Shown here: in pieces, positions 33,501-41,842 of the stretch
Numbering within the stretch: position 1 is the first letter of the stretch
Layout: each line of letters opens with the position of its first letter
DNA from: Sandarakinorhabdus sp.
Lineage (GTDB): Bacteria; Pseudomonadota; Alphaproteobacteria; Sphingomonadales; Sphingomonadaceae
Reading direction: 5' to 3'
DNA length: 64,000 nucleotides
Assembly: GCA_020692215.1 (NCBI GenBank)
Contig: JAIMKW010000003.1
Span: 295,192 to 359,191, forward strand
The notes under the pieces: generated by a model
Seen by the model: only the letters and a program-made list of their open reading frames with translations
Database searches by the model: none
Told to the model about the DNA's origin: nothing
Position numbers and translations under genes: made by a program

Positions 33501-34867
33501 GGCACCACTATCTGCTCGAAGCAGGCTGGAAGGCTGACACTGCGATTCAAGGCTTGGGGCGCACAAACCGAACAAACCAGGCGCAGCCGCCGCTGTTCCG
33601 GCCGGTTGCCACCAACGTCCAGGCCGAAAAGCGCTTCCTCTCGACCATCGCGCGGCGGCTCGACACGCTGGGGGCTATCACGCGCGGGCAGCGCCAGACC
33701 GGCGGCCAGGGCCTGTTCCGCCCGGAGGACAATCTGGAAAGCCCCTATGCCCGCGACGCCCTGCGCCAGCTTTATGTCCTGATCTATGCGGGTAAGGTCG
33801 AACATTGCTCGCTCGGCACCTTCGAGAGCATGACCGGCCTGTCGCTGACCGATGGCAGTGGGTGCCTGAAGGACGAACTGCCACCGATCACCACTTTCCT
33901 CAACCGGTTGCTGGCGCTCACCATCGCTATGCAGAATGTGCTGTTCACGGTGTTCGAGCAATTGCTCAGCGCCAAGGTCGAGAGTGCGATCGCAGCGGGC
34001 AGCTACGATCTGGGCCTCGAAACGCTGACCGCCGACAGCTTCACCGTCACCGGCAGCGAGCCGATCTACGTCCACCCGGCCACCGGCGCCGAGACCCGGT
34101 TGCTCACCATCGCAATGCGCGAGCGCTACCAGCCGGTATCACTCGAAAAGGCGCTCGAGCTGTTGCGGGAGCCCGGCGCACGCTTGCTGGTCAATGCACG
34201 ATCAAAGCGCGCGGCGGTCCAGCTTCCTGCCTGCAGCGTCATGCTCGATGATGGCGAAGTCGAACGGCGTATCCGCCTGATCCGGCCAATGGAGCGGCTG
34301 AACTTCGCCCTGAACCATCTCGCCGAAACCAGCTGGGAGGAAGTGGATGAGCGGACATTTGCGCAAATCTGGCAGGCCGAGGTGGCACAGGTCGATGAAT
34401 TCACGACGAGCGAACTGCACATCGTCACCGGTCTGCTGCTGCCGATCTGGAAGCAGCTCCCTGAGGAATCGACCCGCGTTTATCGGCTTCAGACTGACGA
34501 TGGCAGCCGCATTGTCGGGCGCAGGGTCTCCCCGGCATGGGCAGCGAGCGCGACAGCCAGAACGGACGCGCCGGTGTTGTCGCCACCGCAAGCACTCGCG
34601 CTTTTGCGCAAGGGACATGCTGTCCTCAACCTTACCGACGGTCTGCAACTGCGCCGTTCACGGCTGATGCAAGTGAACCGGATCGAACTCACCGGGTTTG
34701 AATCGACAGCGGTGGACCGGCTGAAAGCTATGGGGCTGTTTTCCGAGATCGTCAGCTGGAAACTGCGTCTGTTCGTCCCTGACGATGTGCTGGCAGGTTC
34801 AGCGGTGATCGAGCGGCTGTTCGAGCGGCATCCTTTGGCGCGCATCGCCGACCGGAAGGCTGCCTGA
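30518..34867 (+). CDS. Strawberry-notch-type helicase with N-terminal methyltransferase domain
   Basis: 1449 residues. An N-terminal methyltransferase domain shows motif I variant LVLEPSAGTGLLAIQ and catalytic motif IV VMNPPFST. A superfamily 2 helicase of strawberry-notch type follows: Walker A-like LGDGTGAGKGRQVAG (about residue 500), motif II VIVFDESHAMQNA, and GAKNQRLRHHYLLEAGWKAD with GLGRTNRTNQAQPP in the C-terminal core. A large SNF2-like ATPase fused to a DNA methylase could act in anti-restriction, replication or DNA modification of the element. It is followed one base later by the toprim gene. Confidence 0.88.
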   Translation: MTNSPLAGAAERPLYSACSQQTAASIIAAAHDLLGHFAAGHGIDAPAIRTAMQSAFGASDASGAWDWKAAYEAVEVAQLLFMRRYGPAIHAKTIDPFERLQLVDRIARLAPTQTRRSEEMQTYQQFSTPLGLAWVAGFAASFSPGELVLEPSAGTGLLAIQAELAGCRIALNEVAEVRAALLGSLFEGSPVSMHDGAQIHDRLDAGLVPSCVVMNPPFSTALHVETRVADAAFRHLSSAMARLADGGRLVSITGANCAPDHKVWRDGFVRLQDKARVVFSATIAGSVFAPHGTSVEARLTVIDKVPADDPAQFPASFGLAPDLVTLLHWLMGSLPPRQPIAEPAIQPLVAFRNSPAIKTAGSKPRLVPTQAPEPSGVPLDYELIDWQSPSDGKLSDTLYEPYTLQSIRITGAQPHPARLVQSAAMSSVAPPKPRYRPHLPAGLVEQGLLSDAQLESVIYAGEAHADHLTGNWSVDATWDKVEAAPDEYETAVRFRKGWFLGDGTGAGKGRQVAGILLDNWLKGRRRAVWISKSDKLLEDAQRDWKALGQEPLLVTPLARFRQGTPIRLEQGILFTTYATLRSDARENRVSRVQQIVDWLGTDFDGVIVFDESHAMQNAGGGKSDRGDSAPSQQGRAGLRLQHALPDARILYVSATGATTVENLAYAQRLGLWGGADFPFDKRTDFVAAIEAGGVAAMEVLARDLKALGLYAARSLSYEGVEYELVEHQLTPDQVRIYDAYAGAFQVIHSNLDAALEAANVTSSSEGTLNRQAKSAARSAFESAKQRFFNHLITAMKTPTLIAAIDQGFADGHAAVVQIVSTGEALLSRRLADIDPGEWNDVQVDITPREYVLDYLLHSFPTQLHESFTDGDGNLASRPAYDDNGNVVQCREAIERRDRLIEQLASMEPVQGALDQIVQRFGTDMVAEVTGRSRRIVRKVEMGGDWLAVENRPAHANLAEAQAFMEDRKQILVFSDAGGTGRSYHADIGAKNQRLRHHYLLEAGWKADTAIQGLGRTNRTNQAQPPLFRPVATNVQAEKRFLSTIARRLDTLGAITRGQRQTGGQGLFRPEDNLESPYARDALRQLYVLIYAGKVEHCSLGTFESMTGLSLTDGSGCLKDELPPITTFLNRLLALTIAMQNVLFTVFEQLLSAKVESAIAAGSYDLGLETLTADSFTVTGSEPIYVHPATGAETRLLTIAMRERYQPVSLEKALELLREPGARLLVNARSKRAAVQLPACSVMLDDGEVERRIRLIRPMERLNFALNHLAETSWEEVDERTFAQIWQAEVAQVDEFTTSELHIVTGLLLPIWKQLPEESTRVYRLQTDDGSRIVGRRVSPAWAASATARTDAPVLSPPQALALLRKGHAVLNLTDGLQLRRSRLMQVNRIELTGFESTAVDRLKAMGLFSEIVSWKLRLFVPDDVLAGSAVIERLFERHPLARIADRKAA

Positions 34868-34868
34868 C

Positions 34869-35921
34869 ATGGGCAGGAATTCCAATCGCGCGGTGGAATT
34901 GTCGGAACGGCTTGCTCAAAACGTGCATGCCGTTTGCCGTCACTATCTGCCCGCTGGCAGGCGCGAAGGCCGCTACTGGATGGTCGGTGATGTCGCCGGA
35001 ACGCCTGGACGCAGCCTTTACGTCCGCCTGTTCGAGACCGAGCGCGGCAGGATCGGCAACTGGGTCGATGCTGCGACCGGCGAACATGGGGATCTCATCG
35101 ATCTGATCAGGCTTAATCAGCGGCATGGTCGACTGTCCGACACCATCGACGAGGCCGAACGCTTCCTCTGTCTGCCACCAGCGACCTCGGACGACGAGCG
35201 CACTGCCGCAGCCTTCGCCAAGCCCGCACGAGCAGGGTCGCCGAATGCTGCCCGACGCCTGTTTGCCGCCTCGAAGCCACTGACCGGATCGCTTGCGGAA
35301 ACCTATCTGCGCTCGCGCAGCATCACGCGGGCAATCAACCTGCCAGCCCTGCGCTTTCATCCGCGCTGCTTTTACCGACCCAATGAGGATGACGTTTCCG
35401 GAACACCTGGATCATTTCCGGCAATGATCGCAGCGGTGTCTGATAACGACGGAGTGCAGACCGGCACGCATCGGACCTGGCTCGATCCAACGGGCGTCAA
35501 GAAAGCTGAGGTCGCATCGCCGCGTCGGGCCATGGGTAACATTCTCGGCAACGCAGTCCGGTTCGGAACTTCAGATGACGTCCTGATTGCGGGCGAAGGC
35601 ATCGAGACCATGCTGTCCTTGCACGAAGTTCTCCCAACCATGCCGATGGCAGCCGCGACCTCGTCAGCCCATCTCGCCGCCATCCTGTTCCCGCCGGCAC
35701 TCCAGCGCCTTTATGTCGCGCGCGACCGGGATGCGGCAGGCGACGCGGCGTTTGGCATCCTGACCGACCGCACGCAGGCAGCAGGGATCGAACTCGTGTC
35801 GATGATGCCTGAGCTGGGCGACTTCAACGACGACCTGAGCAAACATGGCGCATCGGTGCTGGGGCAGCGGATTTGCCTTCTGCTGCACGAGCAGGATCGG
35901 ACACGCTTCTCCGTCGATTGA
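34869..35921 (+). CDS. Toprim-domain protein, element B copy
   Basis: 350 residues. N-terminal region with VCRHYLPAGRREGRYWMVGDV, then Toprim motifs IAGEGIETMLSL (Glu) and LYVARDRDAAGDAAF (DxD). Homologous to 20130-21119. It starts two bases after the helicase stop, implying translational coupling and joint function in DNA metabolism. In element A the same gene lies next to parB and the helicase is missing. Confidence 0.88.
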   Translation: MGRNSNRAVELSERLAQNVHAVCRHYLPAGRREGRYWMVGDVAGTPGRSLYVRLFETERGRIGNWVDAATGEHGDLIDLIRLNQRHGRLSDTIDEAERFLCLPPATSDDERTAAAFAKPARAGSPNAARRLFAASKPLTGSLAETYLRSRSITRAINLPALRFHPRCFYRPNEDDVSGTPGSFPAMIAAVSDNDGVQTGTHRTWLDPTGVKKAEVASPRRAMGNILGNAVRFGTSDDVLIAGEGIETMLSLHEVLPTMPMAAATSSAHLAAILFPPALQRLYVARDRDAAGDAAFGILTDRTQAAGIELVSMMPELGDFNDDLSKHGASVLGQRICLLLHEQDRTRFSVD

Positions 35922-36232
35922 GGGCGAGCCGATACGGGGTCGGAGGATCGGGCGGGGGTGGCGCGCATCATGCAGGGTCTTTTTCCCGGCCAAGCCCGGC
36001 CTTCTTCGGGTGGCGTCCGAGAGACCGACTGCCGGGAGGCCGCAATGGCGGTCAGGCGGCTATTTTCCGGCGGCGCGAATGCGCCTTTCCATCGCGACCC
36101 AAAATAGCCGCCCGTCCGCCATCCTCCGCTCACGCTTCGGCCACAACGGTGCGCCCTCCCGTCAGCCGGTCAGAGGGACGCCCATGAAGGCCGGGCAAGG
36201 TGCCCGGTTCCAAAGTCCCAAGGACACGCGCC
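35922..36232. other. Intergenic region before DUF2493 (element B)
   Basis: About 310 bp with no credible gene. It is the place where element A carries its copper block, so it is a tolerated insertion site; otherwise it probably holds the DUF2493 promoter. Confidence 0.4.
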
Positions 36233-37150
36233 ATGACCGACATGCCCGATGCTGAACCCGAACACGAAATCTCGCCCACCGCCCATCTCCTCGATGAAAT
36301 CGCCCTCTACGGCTATCGTCCCTTCTCGGATGAAGCCGACCCGCGACCGCTGCCCGAAGAACGCATCGCCGCTGGCGCCGTCGCCGACATGTTCGATGCC
36401 CTCATAGCCACCATGATCGACACGCGGATCGAGCCCGATCTGGAAGACCTGTGCTGGTCGCTTGCCAACCTCTTCCACCGCGCCGAAGGCCGGATCCAGC
36501 GCGAGCTCGACGACAATGAAGACGCCCAGAAGCGCAGTCAGCGCGAGCAGGATGGCTCCGAGGTCATGTCGGTCGAACTCGAACGCCTGCTTCGCGAAGG
36601 CACCGGCTTGATCGAACGCCGCAACGCCATGGAGTTTATGCGCGATGCTGCCGGAGACCAGTTCGAAGCACATTTTCGCAAAGCCTGGACACCGCGCACC
36701 GGATCACTGGTCAACCATCGTACTCTGACCGCAGCCATGATCGACAGCCGCGACTTCCTTGCCGCCAAGCGCCGTTCGGAAACCGAACCCATGCTGCCGG
36801 CCGGCACACGCATCGCATTCACATCCGGTCCCGCCTACCAGGATCACAACCGCATCTGGGCCGCGCTCGACAAGGTTCTCGCTAAATATCCCGACATGGT
36901 CCTGTTCCATGGCGGCAATCCGACCGGCGGCGAACATATTGCATCGCTCTGGGCACGCGCACGCAAGATTACCCATGTCCCGTTCCGGCCCGACTGGGAC
37001 CGGTTCAAAAAGGCGGCACCCTTCCGCCGCAACGATCAGATGCTTGAAGTGTTGCCCAAAGCTGTTGTTGCTTGCCCGGGCAATGGCATCAATGCGAACC
37101 TGGTCGACAAGGCACGCAAGATGGAGATTTCGGTATGGTCGATCGAGTGA
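36233..37150 (+). CDS. DUF2493 (SLOG-type) protein, element B copy
   Basis: 305 residues from MTDMPDAEPEHEISPTAHLL; upstream in-frame starts lack support. Helical N-terminal half (VADMFDALIATMIDTRIEPDLEDLCWSLANLFHR) and C-terminal DUF2493 Rossmann-like domain (TRIAFTSGPAYQDHNRIWAAL, VLFHGGNPTGGEHIASLWA). Homologous to 6160-7071. Ligand and role unknown; SLOG domains bind nucleotide-related molecules and some work in phage defence. Confidence 0.87.
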   Translation: MTDMPDAEPEHEISPTAHLLDEIALYGYRPFSDEADPRPLPEERIAAGAVADMFDALIATMIDTRIEPDLEDLCWSLANLFHRAEGRIQRELDDNEDAQKRSQREQDGSEVMSVELERLLREGTGLIERRNAMEFMRDAAGDQFEAHFRKAWTPRTGSLVNHRTLTAAMIDSRDFLAAKRRSETEPMLPAGTRIAFTSGPAYQDHNRIWAALDKVLAKYPDMVLFHGGNPTGGEHIASLWARARKITHVPFRPDWDRFKKAAPFRRNDQMLEVLPKAVVACPGNGINANLVDKARKMEISVWSIE

Positions 37151-37247
37151 CCGTTCAGCGGTCATTCCTGCCGTGGCGATAGACGCACGAATGCCCAAAG
37201 GCAGATGGGCAATTGGAGGACACCGCGTCGAGTGATACAGAATTCGA

Positions 37248-38126
37248 ATGCCCACGAAATCTAAATCACACGCTGCTATGGCTGACATCTACGCTACACT
37301 TAGCGTCTTCCTCTGCGACGAAATTGCCACAGCGACGTCGAAAATTGCTGAAATTGCCGATTTTGAGATGAGCGATGCGGCCAACGAGCCTTTCGTGAAG
37401 TTCATTGAATGGATCAACTCACGTCCCGCTTTCATTGCGGCTTGGCGTAGCGATCCGGTGCTCGAGCGCAAATTCTATTTGCGTATGATGTCGGGTGTCG
37501 AAGCTGCCCGCGACGGATATCGCGCAGCGGTTTACCACCTTGAGCGATTGCGTGAAATGGAAGATCAGTTGCACACAATTCTCGCAGGGTTCGACTTTGC
37601 CAAGTCGGTCCCGCCGAACGGTGTGGCGGCCATCGGAAATACGAGGCGATGGTCATTTGAGTATCAAGCCTTTGTTCTTGACTATCGACGGGCGCTCGAT
37701 GGGCTTGCATGGGGTCTTTCGACATACTTCAAGACGGACCAATCCTCTTTCAAGCAATTTGCAAAAACGCTGCCAAAACTGCACCCCGCTGTAGTTGCAC
37801 GTGAGTTGGCAAAAGCATGTGCGCGGCACATGGAGTATTTCGGATTCGTCATTGGCACCGAGCGTGGGCGATCAGTTCGCGACAGAATTGCTCATCGGGA
37901 ATCAGTACAAGCTGGCTGTATCAACGTTGGCGCGCTCGGCTTCAGAATTGTCGGAGGGGGCGAAGACTTGGGAATTTCCGATTTCAACGATCAACGGCGC
38001 CTAGCGAATGTTCTCGAAAGCCGATTGTTGGCACTGCACGCCTGCTTCGCGGACCAATTGACGACTTTTCAAGAAGCAGTAACCGCATATGAAGCGGAGA
38101 CGTTCGGTTCCAACGCACTCAGTTAA
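37248..38126 (+). CDS. Cargo protein of unknown function with an Rx4H motif
   Basis: 292 residues, mostly helical. I do not recognise the family. Near residue 211 it has SVRDRIAHRE, an R-x4-H arrangement like the active site of HEPN ribonucleases, with a helical context that would fit. It lies between the conserved DUF2493 and small exported-protein genes, where element A has nothing, so it is cargo. Base composition is visibly lower in GC than its neighbours, suggesting separate transfer. No partner gene of a toxin-antitoxin pair is seen beside it. Confidence 0.7.
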   Translation: MPTKSKSHAAMADIYATLSVFLCDEIATATSKIAEIADFEMSDAANEPFVKFIEWINSRPAFIAAWRSDPVLERKFYLRMMSGVEAARDGYRAAVYHLERLREMEDQLHTILAGFDFAKSVPPNGVAAIGNTRRWSFEYQAFVLDYRRALDGLAWGLSTYFKTDQSSFKQFAKTLPKLHPAVVARELAKACARHMEYFGFVIGTERGRSVRDRIAHRESVQAGCINVGALGFRIVGGGEDLGISDFNDQRRLANVLESRLLALHACFADQLTTFQEAVTAYEAETFGSNALS

Positions 38127-38377
38127 CTTAGTTTCTGCAACTGTTTGGGCTAGATTGCATTCGCCAGTGGTCCAAGTTTAGCAACGCAAAAACCACCCCA
38201 CTCTCAAAGGCCAATCCGTTGGCCGACTCCAAGCCTCCTTCAATCAACCCGTAAAGGGTCCGCTACGCTTTGCGTGCGGCCACTGCGGCTGCACCTTCGT
38301 GGTGATTGCGGCTTTGCGCCGTCTGTTCGGGGCCTGTCGAGCGGGGATGGTCCCTGCTCCGAGACAGGAGCTCGAAC

Positions 38378-38542
38378 ATGTCACTCACCATCGCACAGCG
38401 TCACGCCTGGAGCCTCGCCCGCACCTTGATGGTTTGCGTCACCCTGTTCCACGCCGGTAACGGCTATGCCGCCATGCCCACTTCCGAATTCGATGGCGAT
38501 GTCGATAGCGTGATCCACGAATATGACCCGTTCAACCCCTGA
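38378..38542 (+). CDS. Small exported protein
   Basis: 54 residues from the ATG at 38378, with AGGAG ahead of it. A hydrophobic segment (LARTLMVCVTLFHAGNGYAA) looks like a signal peptide, leaving a short acidic mature part (MPTSEFDGDVDSVIHEYDPFNP). No family recognised. It precedes the small membrane-protein gene. Confidence 0.5.
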   Translation: MSLTIAQRHAWSLARTLMVCVTLFHAGNGYAAMPTSEFDGDVDSVIHEYDPFNP

Positions 38543-38686
38543 CCGCGCCAAATCGCGTTGCGTCGCTTGGCTGGATGCCCATCGGGTATTCCAGCTGCCA
38601 GGTATTTCTGCTATGGATATCATGCACATTGCGCTGTGGTGGTGGTGGAGAGCGCGTCCCATTCCCTTGGTTCCAAGGAGGACGCC

Positions 38687-39091
38687 ATGCTGATCGGCTT
38701 TGCCCTGATAATTGTCGCAGTATTCCTGTGCTGCGCGCTTCTGTTCCGCCTTTCGATCTACGCCCTGCCGCTGTTCGTGGCGTTTCTTGCCGGTTCGGCT
38801 GTCTACCGGAGTGGCAGCGGAATCATCGCTGCATTTGCCGCCGCAGCCGTTGCCGCGATCATCCTGCTCGCTGTTGCCCAGTTCGCACTTGCGTTCGCGA
38901 AGTCCGACCTGATGCGGGCGGTGGTCGGCATCGCATTTGCCGCCCCCGCTGCCATCGCGGGTTATCACGCTGTCCACGGCATCGCGGTAGCAACCATGCC
39001 GACAAGCGCATGGCAGTTCGTCGTCTCGCTTCTCGGGGCTGCAATCATTGCGGCTGCATCCTGGACGCATTGGAGCCGCGCCTGCCCTTAG
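38687..39091 (+). CDS. Small membrane protein, element B copy
   Basis: 134 residues from the ATG at 38687, preceded by AAGGAGGACGCC; the frame is open further upstream but only this start is well placed. Four hydrophobic segments (LIGFALIIVAVFLCCALLF; LPLFVAFLAGSAVY; IIAAFAAAAVAAIILLAV; FVVSLLGAAIIAAA). Same position and similar hydrophobic pattern as 5511-6029. Function unknown. A hairpin terminator follows. Confidence 0.75.
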   Translation: MLIGFALIIVAVFLCCALLFRLSIYALPLFVAFLAGSAVYRSGSGIIAAFAAAAVAAIILLAVAQFALAFAKSDLMRAVVGIAFAAPAAIAGYHAVHGIAVATMPTSAWQFVVSLLGAAIIAAASWTHWSRACP

Positions 39092-39105
39092 CTTCGTCGT
39101 TTCCA

Positions 39106-39135
39106 AGCCCCGCCCGACAGATACCGGGCGGGGCT
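39106..39135 (+). terminator. Hairpin terminator after small membrane protein
   Basis: AGCCCCGCCCG (39106-39116) and CGGGCGGGGCT (39125-39135) form an 11-bp perfect stem. The stem sequence is nearly the same as in the terminators of both DUF736 genes. Confidence 0.65.
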
Positions 39136-39701
39136 GGCACAGCCAGTCCTGCCGTTACAAGGCGGGCGTTGTGATCAAGCGGCAGTTCTTGCCGATTTCG
39201 TCTTGGGTTGGGTTGGTCTGGGCAGTTGCGGGATCGGAGCAAGGCCGAGAATCCGCCGCTAGTACGTTGATGGGCCTTGGCTTGCCGAATGCGGGGATCT
39301 CGATCAAACACGCGGTGGCGCATTGCAGTTGCCGCTGTCTGGAGATGCGGCGACGACGTGCAAGTGCACCATGGCACGACACCTTCCTCGTCGCAGCTCG
39401 GTCTTGGAAGTCCGGGAAGTGCCATGGTTCCCGGTCAAGTGTGACCCGAGCCTGATGCCGCCTCTTCAATGGCTTTGTTTGGCAGGGGGTGGCTTCGCCG
39501 CTTGATCCCTTGCTGCAACGGCGAATGGCCAGGTTTCTTCCCCTGGGCGTGCCGCCCATTCCTCGCGAGGCAAGAAACCCGTCCCTCCGCCGTCCTCCAC
39601 TCTGTTCCGGCCCTGCGGGTGCAGCGGGCGCAAGCCCCTGCCTTCAACCAGCCATCGAGGCCGCGATGGGCGCGGGTTCGACAAACTTGAAGGAAATCAT
39701 C
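39136..39701. other. 566-bp leader region upstream of DUF736 (element B)
   Basis: No credible gene. It contains the 21-bp motif shared with element A at 39557-39577. The region probably carries the DUF736 promoter and a long 5' leader. Confidence 0.5.
39557..39577 (+). promoter_or_regulatory. 21-bp motif with palindromic core in DUF736 leader (element B)
   Basis: Palindrome CCTCGCGAGG plus CAAGAAA, identical over 21 bases to 5223-5243 and in the same orientation relative to DUF736. Confidence 0.6.
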
Positions 39702-40022
39702 ATGGCAAACATCGGAACTTTCACCAAGACCGGCAACGAATATAAGGGTGAGATCGTCACCATGTCGGTGCAGCAGAAGAACGTCCGCATCGTCCCCGAA
39801 ACCAGCGACAACGAAAACGCTCCGTCGCACCGGGTCTTCGTCGGCCGCGCGGAAATCGGCGCCGCCTGGACAAAGACCTCGAACGAAGGCCGCGACTATC
39901 TCTCAGTCAAACTCGACGATCCCAGCTTCACCGCCCCGATCTTCGCCAACCTCTTCGATGACGAAGACGGCAAGAGCTACAACCTGATCTGGTCACGCGC
40001 GCGCCGCACCAACGGCGACTGA
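39702..40022 (+). CDS. DUF736 protein, element B copy
   Basis: 106 residues from MANIGTFTKTGNEYKGEIVTM; an open frame upstream is non-coding leader. Conserved segments HRVFVGRAEIGAAW and YLSVKLDDPSF match 4777-5100. A third, more distant DUF736 gene lies at 44281-44610. Function unknown; common next to conjugation genes of alphaproteobacterial elements. Followed by a 13-bp-stem terminator. Confidence 0.9.
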   Translation: MANIGTFTKTGNEYKGEIVTMSVQQKNVRIVPETSDNENAPSHRVFVGRAEIGAAWTKTSNEGRDYLSVKLDDPSFTAPIFANLFDDEDGKSYNLIWSRARRTNGD

Positions 40023-40032
40023 TCGGAACGCC

Positions 40033-40062
40033 AGCCCCGCCCGGCATCTGCCGGGCGGGGCT
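40033..40062 (+). terminator. Hairpin terminator between DUF736 and XRE genes (element B)
   Basis: AGCCCCGCCCGGC and GCCGGGCGGGGCT form a perfect 13-bp stem with loop ATCT. It lies between convergent genes and could serve both directions. Confidence 0.75.
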
Positions 40063-40071
40063 TCGGCTTGT

Positions 40072-40299
40072 TCAAGCCTCACTAGCGGTGGACGGACTCA
40101 CAAGGAGTTCAGATGCTTCGATTCCCAATGCCAGCGACAGGCTTTCGATCTTGTCAATCGACGCGCTATAGCGCCCACGTTCGAGGCTGCTGACGTAGGT
40201 ACGATCAAGATGCGCGCGGTGGGCCAATTCTTCCTGCGACAGTCCAGCCGCAAGGCGAAAGTGTTTCAGATTGGTGGCCAGAACCTCGCGCAATTTCAT
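40072..40299 (-). CDS. XRE-family HTH regulator, QseC-like, element B copy
   Basis: 75 residues from MKLREVLATNLKHFRLAAGLSQEELAHRAHLDRTYVSSLERGRY; an ATG three codons upstream is the alternative. Single Cro/C1 HTH, homologous to 2655-2867. It is divergent from the small DUF2285 gene and separated from it by the conserved 31-bp block with ATACTC half-sites. Position and partner match QseC of ICEMlSym, a switch that sets expression of the antiactivator QseM. Confidence 0.85.
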   Translation of the reverse strand: MKLREVLATNLKHFRLAAGLSQEELAHRAHLDRTYVSSLERGRYSASIDKIESLSLALGIEASELLVSPSTASEA

Positions 40300-40322
40300 C
40301 GCACGCAATGACCACTGTTGCA

Positions 40323-40353
40323 GAGTATTTAACCACGGAGTATACTCTACAAG
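40323..40353. promoter_or_regulatory. Conserved operator/promoter block between XRE and DUF2285 genes, element B
   Basis: 31 bp, 27 identical to 2601-2631 when read on the XRE coding strand. GAGTAT at 40323-40328 and the palindrome GAGTATACTC at 40338-40347 give the same two half-sites 15 bp apart. Confidence 0.7.
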
Positions 40354-40517
40354 CCAATCAATCGAGCCAAATCAGCCATTTGGGAGACCAAGACGCTTAT
40401 CCGCATATGGGCACCATGCTCTCCAACAAGTCGGATAACCGTAAAAGTCACCATTTCGGAGAGGCTTCGTGCTATGCATATCGACATGATCAACGAGTCG
40501 AAGCGAAGGCTCGTCCT

Positions 40518-40784
40518 ATGACGACACCGCCATTTGAGGACCGCGCGCCAGCCGATGATCGCATCACGGCGTATGACGAGCGGCATTTTGTCACATATTT
40601 ACGGATACTTGACGCCGCTGAGGAAGGTGCAGACTGGCGCGAAGTGGCTCAAATCATCTTCGGCCTCGATGCCGCAGTCGAACCCGACCGCGCGCGCTTT
40701 GTGCACGACAGCCATCTTGAGCGCGCCCGCTGGATGACCACGCACGGCTATAAGCATCTTCTTGAAATGTCGCGCAAAGGTTGA
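40518..40784 (+). CDS. Small DUF2285 protein, QseM-like antiactivator, element B copy
   Basis: 88 residues from MTTPPFEDRAPADDRITAYD; the frame is open back to 40308 but that part has no equivalent in the other copy. The core HFVTYLRILDAAEEGADWREV through FVHDSHLERARWMTTHGYKHLLEM aligns with 2211-2513. It lies between a divergent XRE gene and the frameshifted activator. By analogy with QseM it would bind and silence the activator. Function inferred. Confidence 0.7.
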   Translation: MTTPPFEDRAPADDRITAYDERHFVTYLRILDAAEEGADWREVAQIIFGLDAAVEPDRARFVHDSHLERARWMTTHGYKHLLEMSRKG

Positions 40785-40939
40785 TTGAAATTCGCAATTC
40801 ACGTTGAATCACATGGTCATACATTCCGCTTTACTCGGATTGTCGCACAATATCCCGCATCTTTGGTTACTTGCGGCTTATCCTTGATCCACAAAGACTT
40901 GAGACTTGGCCTTTTCGCCTGTGCATTGCAGGGGGCTCT

Positions 40940-41714
40940 ATGTCCGGTGGTTCGTCATGGCGGTCACCATCGACCGCAGATCAGTATCAACACCATGACT
41001 ATGCGGATTTTGCGCAGGAGTATCTGCAACGCAATGTCGACTACCGGCGCGACCATGCGGATACAGCGGCACGCATTTCCAAGGAGCCCGCTCTTGAAAG
41101 CAAAGAACAGGAGGGTCTGGCCGGGCGATGGGGCCTGAGCTTTCCCCATTGTGCCCGGCACCGACCCGCGAACGGCACCAGCCTTATGGTCGCCCGCAAC
41201 CGCACCCGATGTCGTCATGCTGGCGACTGCCAATACCGAGATCACTGTCCCGCTGCTTCCCGGCTTTGATCGCCTTGCTGAGGTATGCTTTGGAACCGAC
41301 TGCCATATGGTCGTCGCCAAAGGAGACGCTCGGCTCCGCCTTTGCATTCAAATGTCCCCGGCGCACGCACATGACTGTCTGATTATCCCTTATGACAATC
41401 ATCTGGCGGCCCGCCTTCGTTCGGCTGCGCGCTTCGAAAAGGCGGTGCATGGCCGTCGTCTCGGTCCGGATCGGACCGCGTCCCCGCCTGCCTACCGACG
41501 CGCCCGCCTTGTGCTGTTGCTCGCCATCCATGATGGGCTTGAGGCTGGCGTATCAGCGCGCGACCTCGCCTTCGGTCTCGTCTTTGCACGCCATCAGCCC
41601 TTGTCGGGCGCAGCATGGAAGAGTTCCGACGAACGGCGCCATACACTTCGTCTTATCGCTGAGGCGCGAAGAATGGTGAATGGCGGGTATCGCACATTGC
41701 TGCTCCGCGGATGA
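40940..41714 (+). CDS. FseA-like transfer activator (DUF6499 + DUF2285) joined by a +1 frameshift, element B copy
   Basis: The first frame starts at 40940 (MSGGSSWRSPSTADQYQHHD, then YADFAQEYLQRNVDYRRDH, DUF6499) and reaches WGLSF at 41143. Skipping base 41144 joins it to the second frame, 41145-41714 (PIVPGTDPRTAPALWSP through the DUF2285 core RLVLLLAIHDGLEAGVS and GAAWKSSDERRHTLRLIAEARRM). The product has 257 residues against 256 for the element A copy, and the frame change falls at the same codon. Without the shift the first frame stops at 41269. It should activate the excisionase-like gene downstream. Confidence 0.78.
41141..41144 (+). other. Candidate +1 programmed frameshift site, element B
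   Basis: Codons TGG GGC CTG AGC TTT followed by C; the +1 frame then reads CCC ATT GTG. Same TTT-C and same W-G-L-x-F context as at 1974-1977, although the surrounding DNA has diverged. Confidence 0.68.
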
Positions 41715-41719
41715 TTTGC

Positions 41720-41747
41720 GTCAGGGGTGACAATCTTTGCCCCTGAC
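41720..41747 (+). promoter_or_regulatory. Inverted repeat between activator and excisionase-like genes
   Basis: GTCAGGGG (41720-41727) and CCCCTGAC (41740-41747) form an 8-bp perfect stem right after the activator stop. No strong T-run. It may be a terminator or part of the activator's target promoter. Confidence 0.4.
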
Positions 41748-41842
41748 ATTCTGTCACTCCCTCCCAGCATTCCAGCTTCGCCATTGATCTCCGCAACCAG
41801 CGGCAGCCCGCCGCTGTGCTCGAACCTCAGCGGAGCAAGCCG

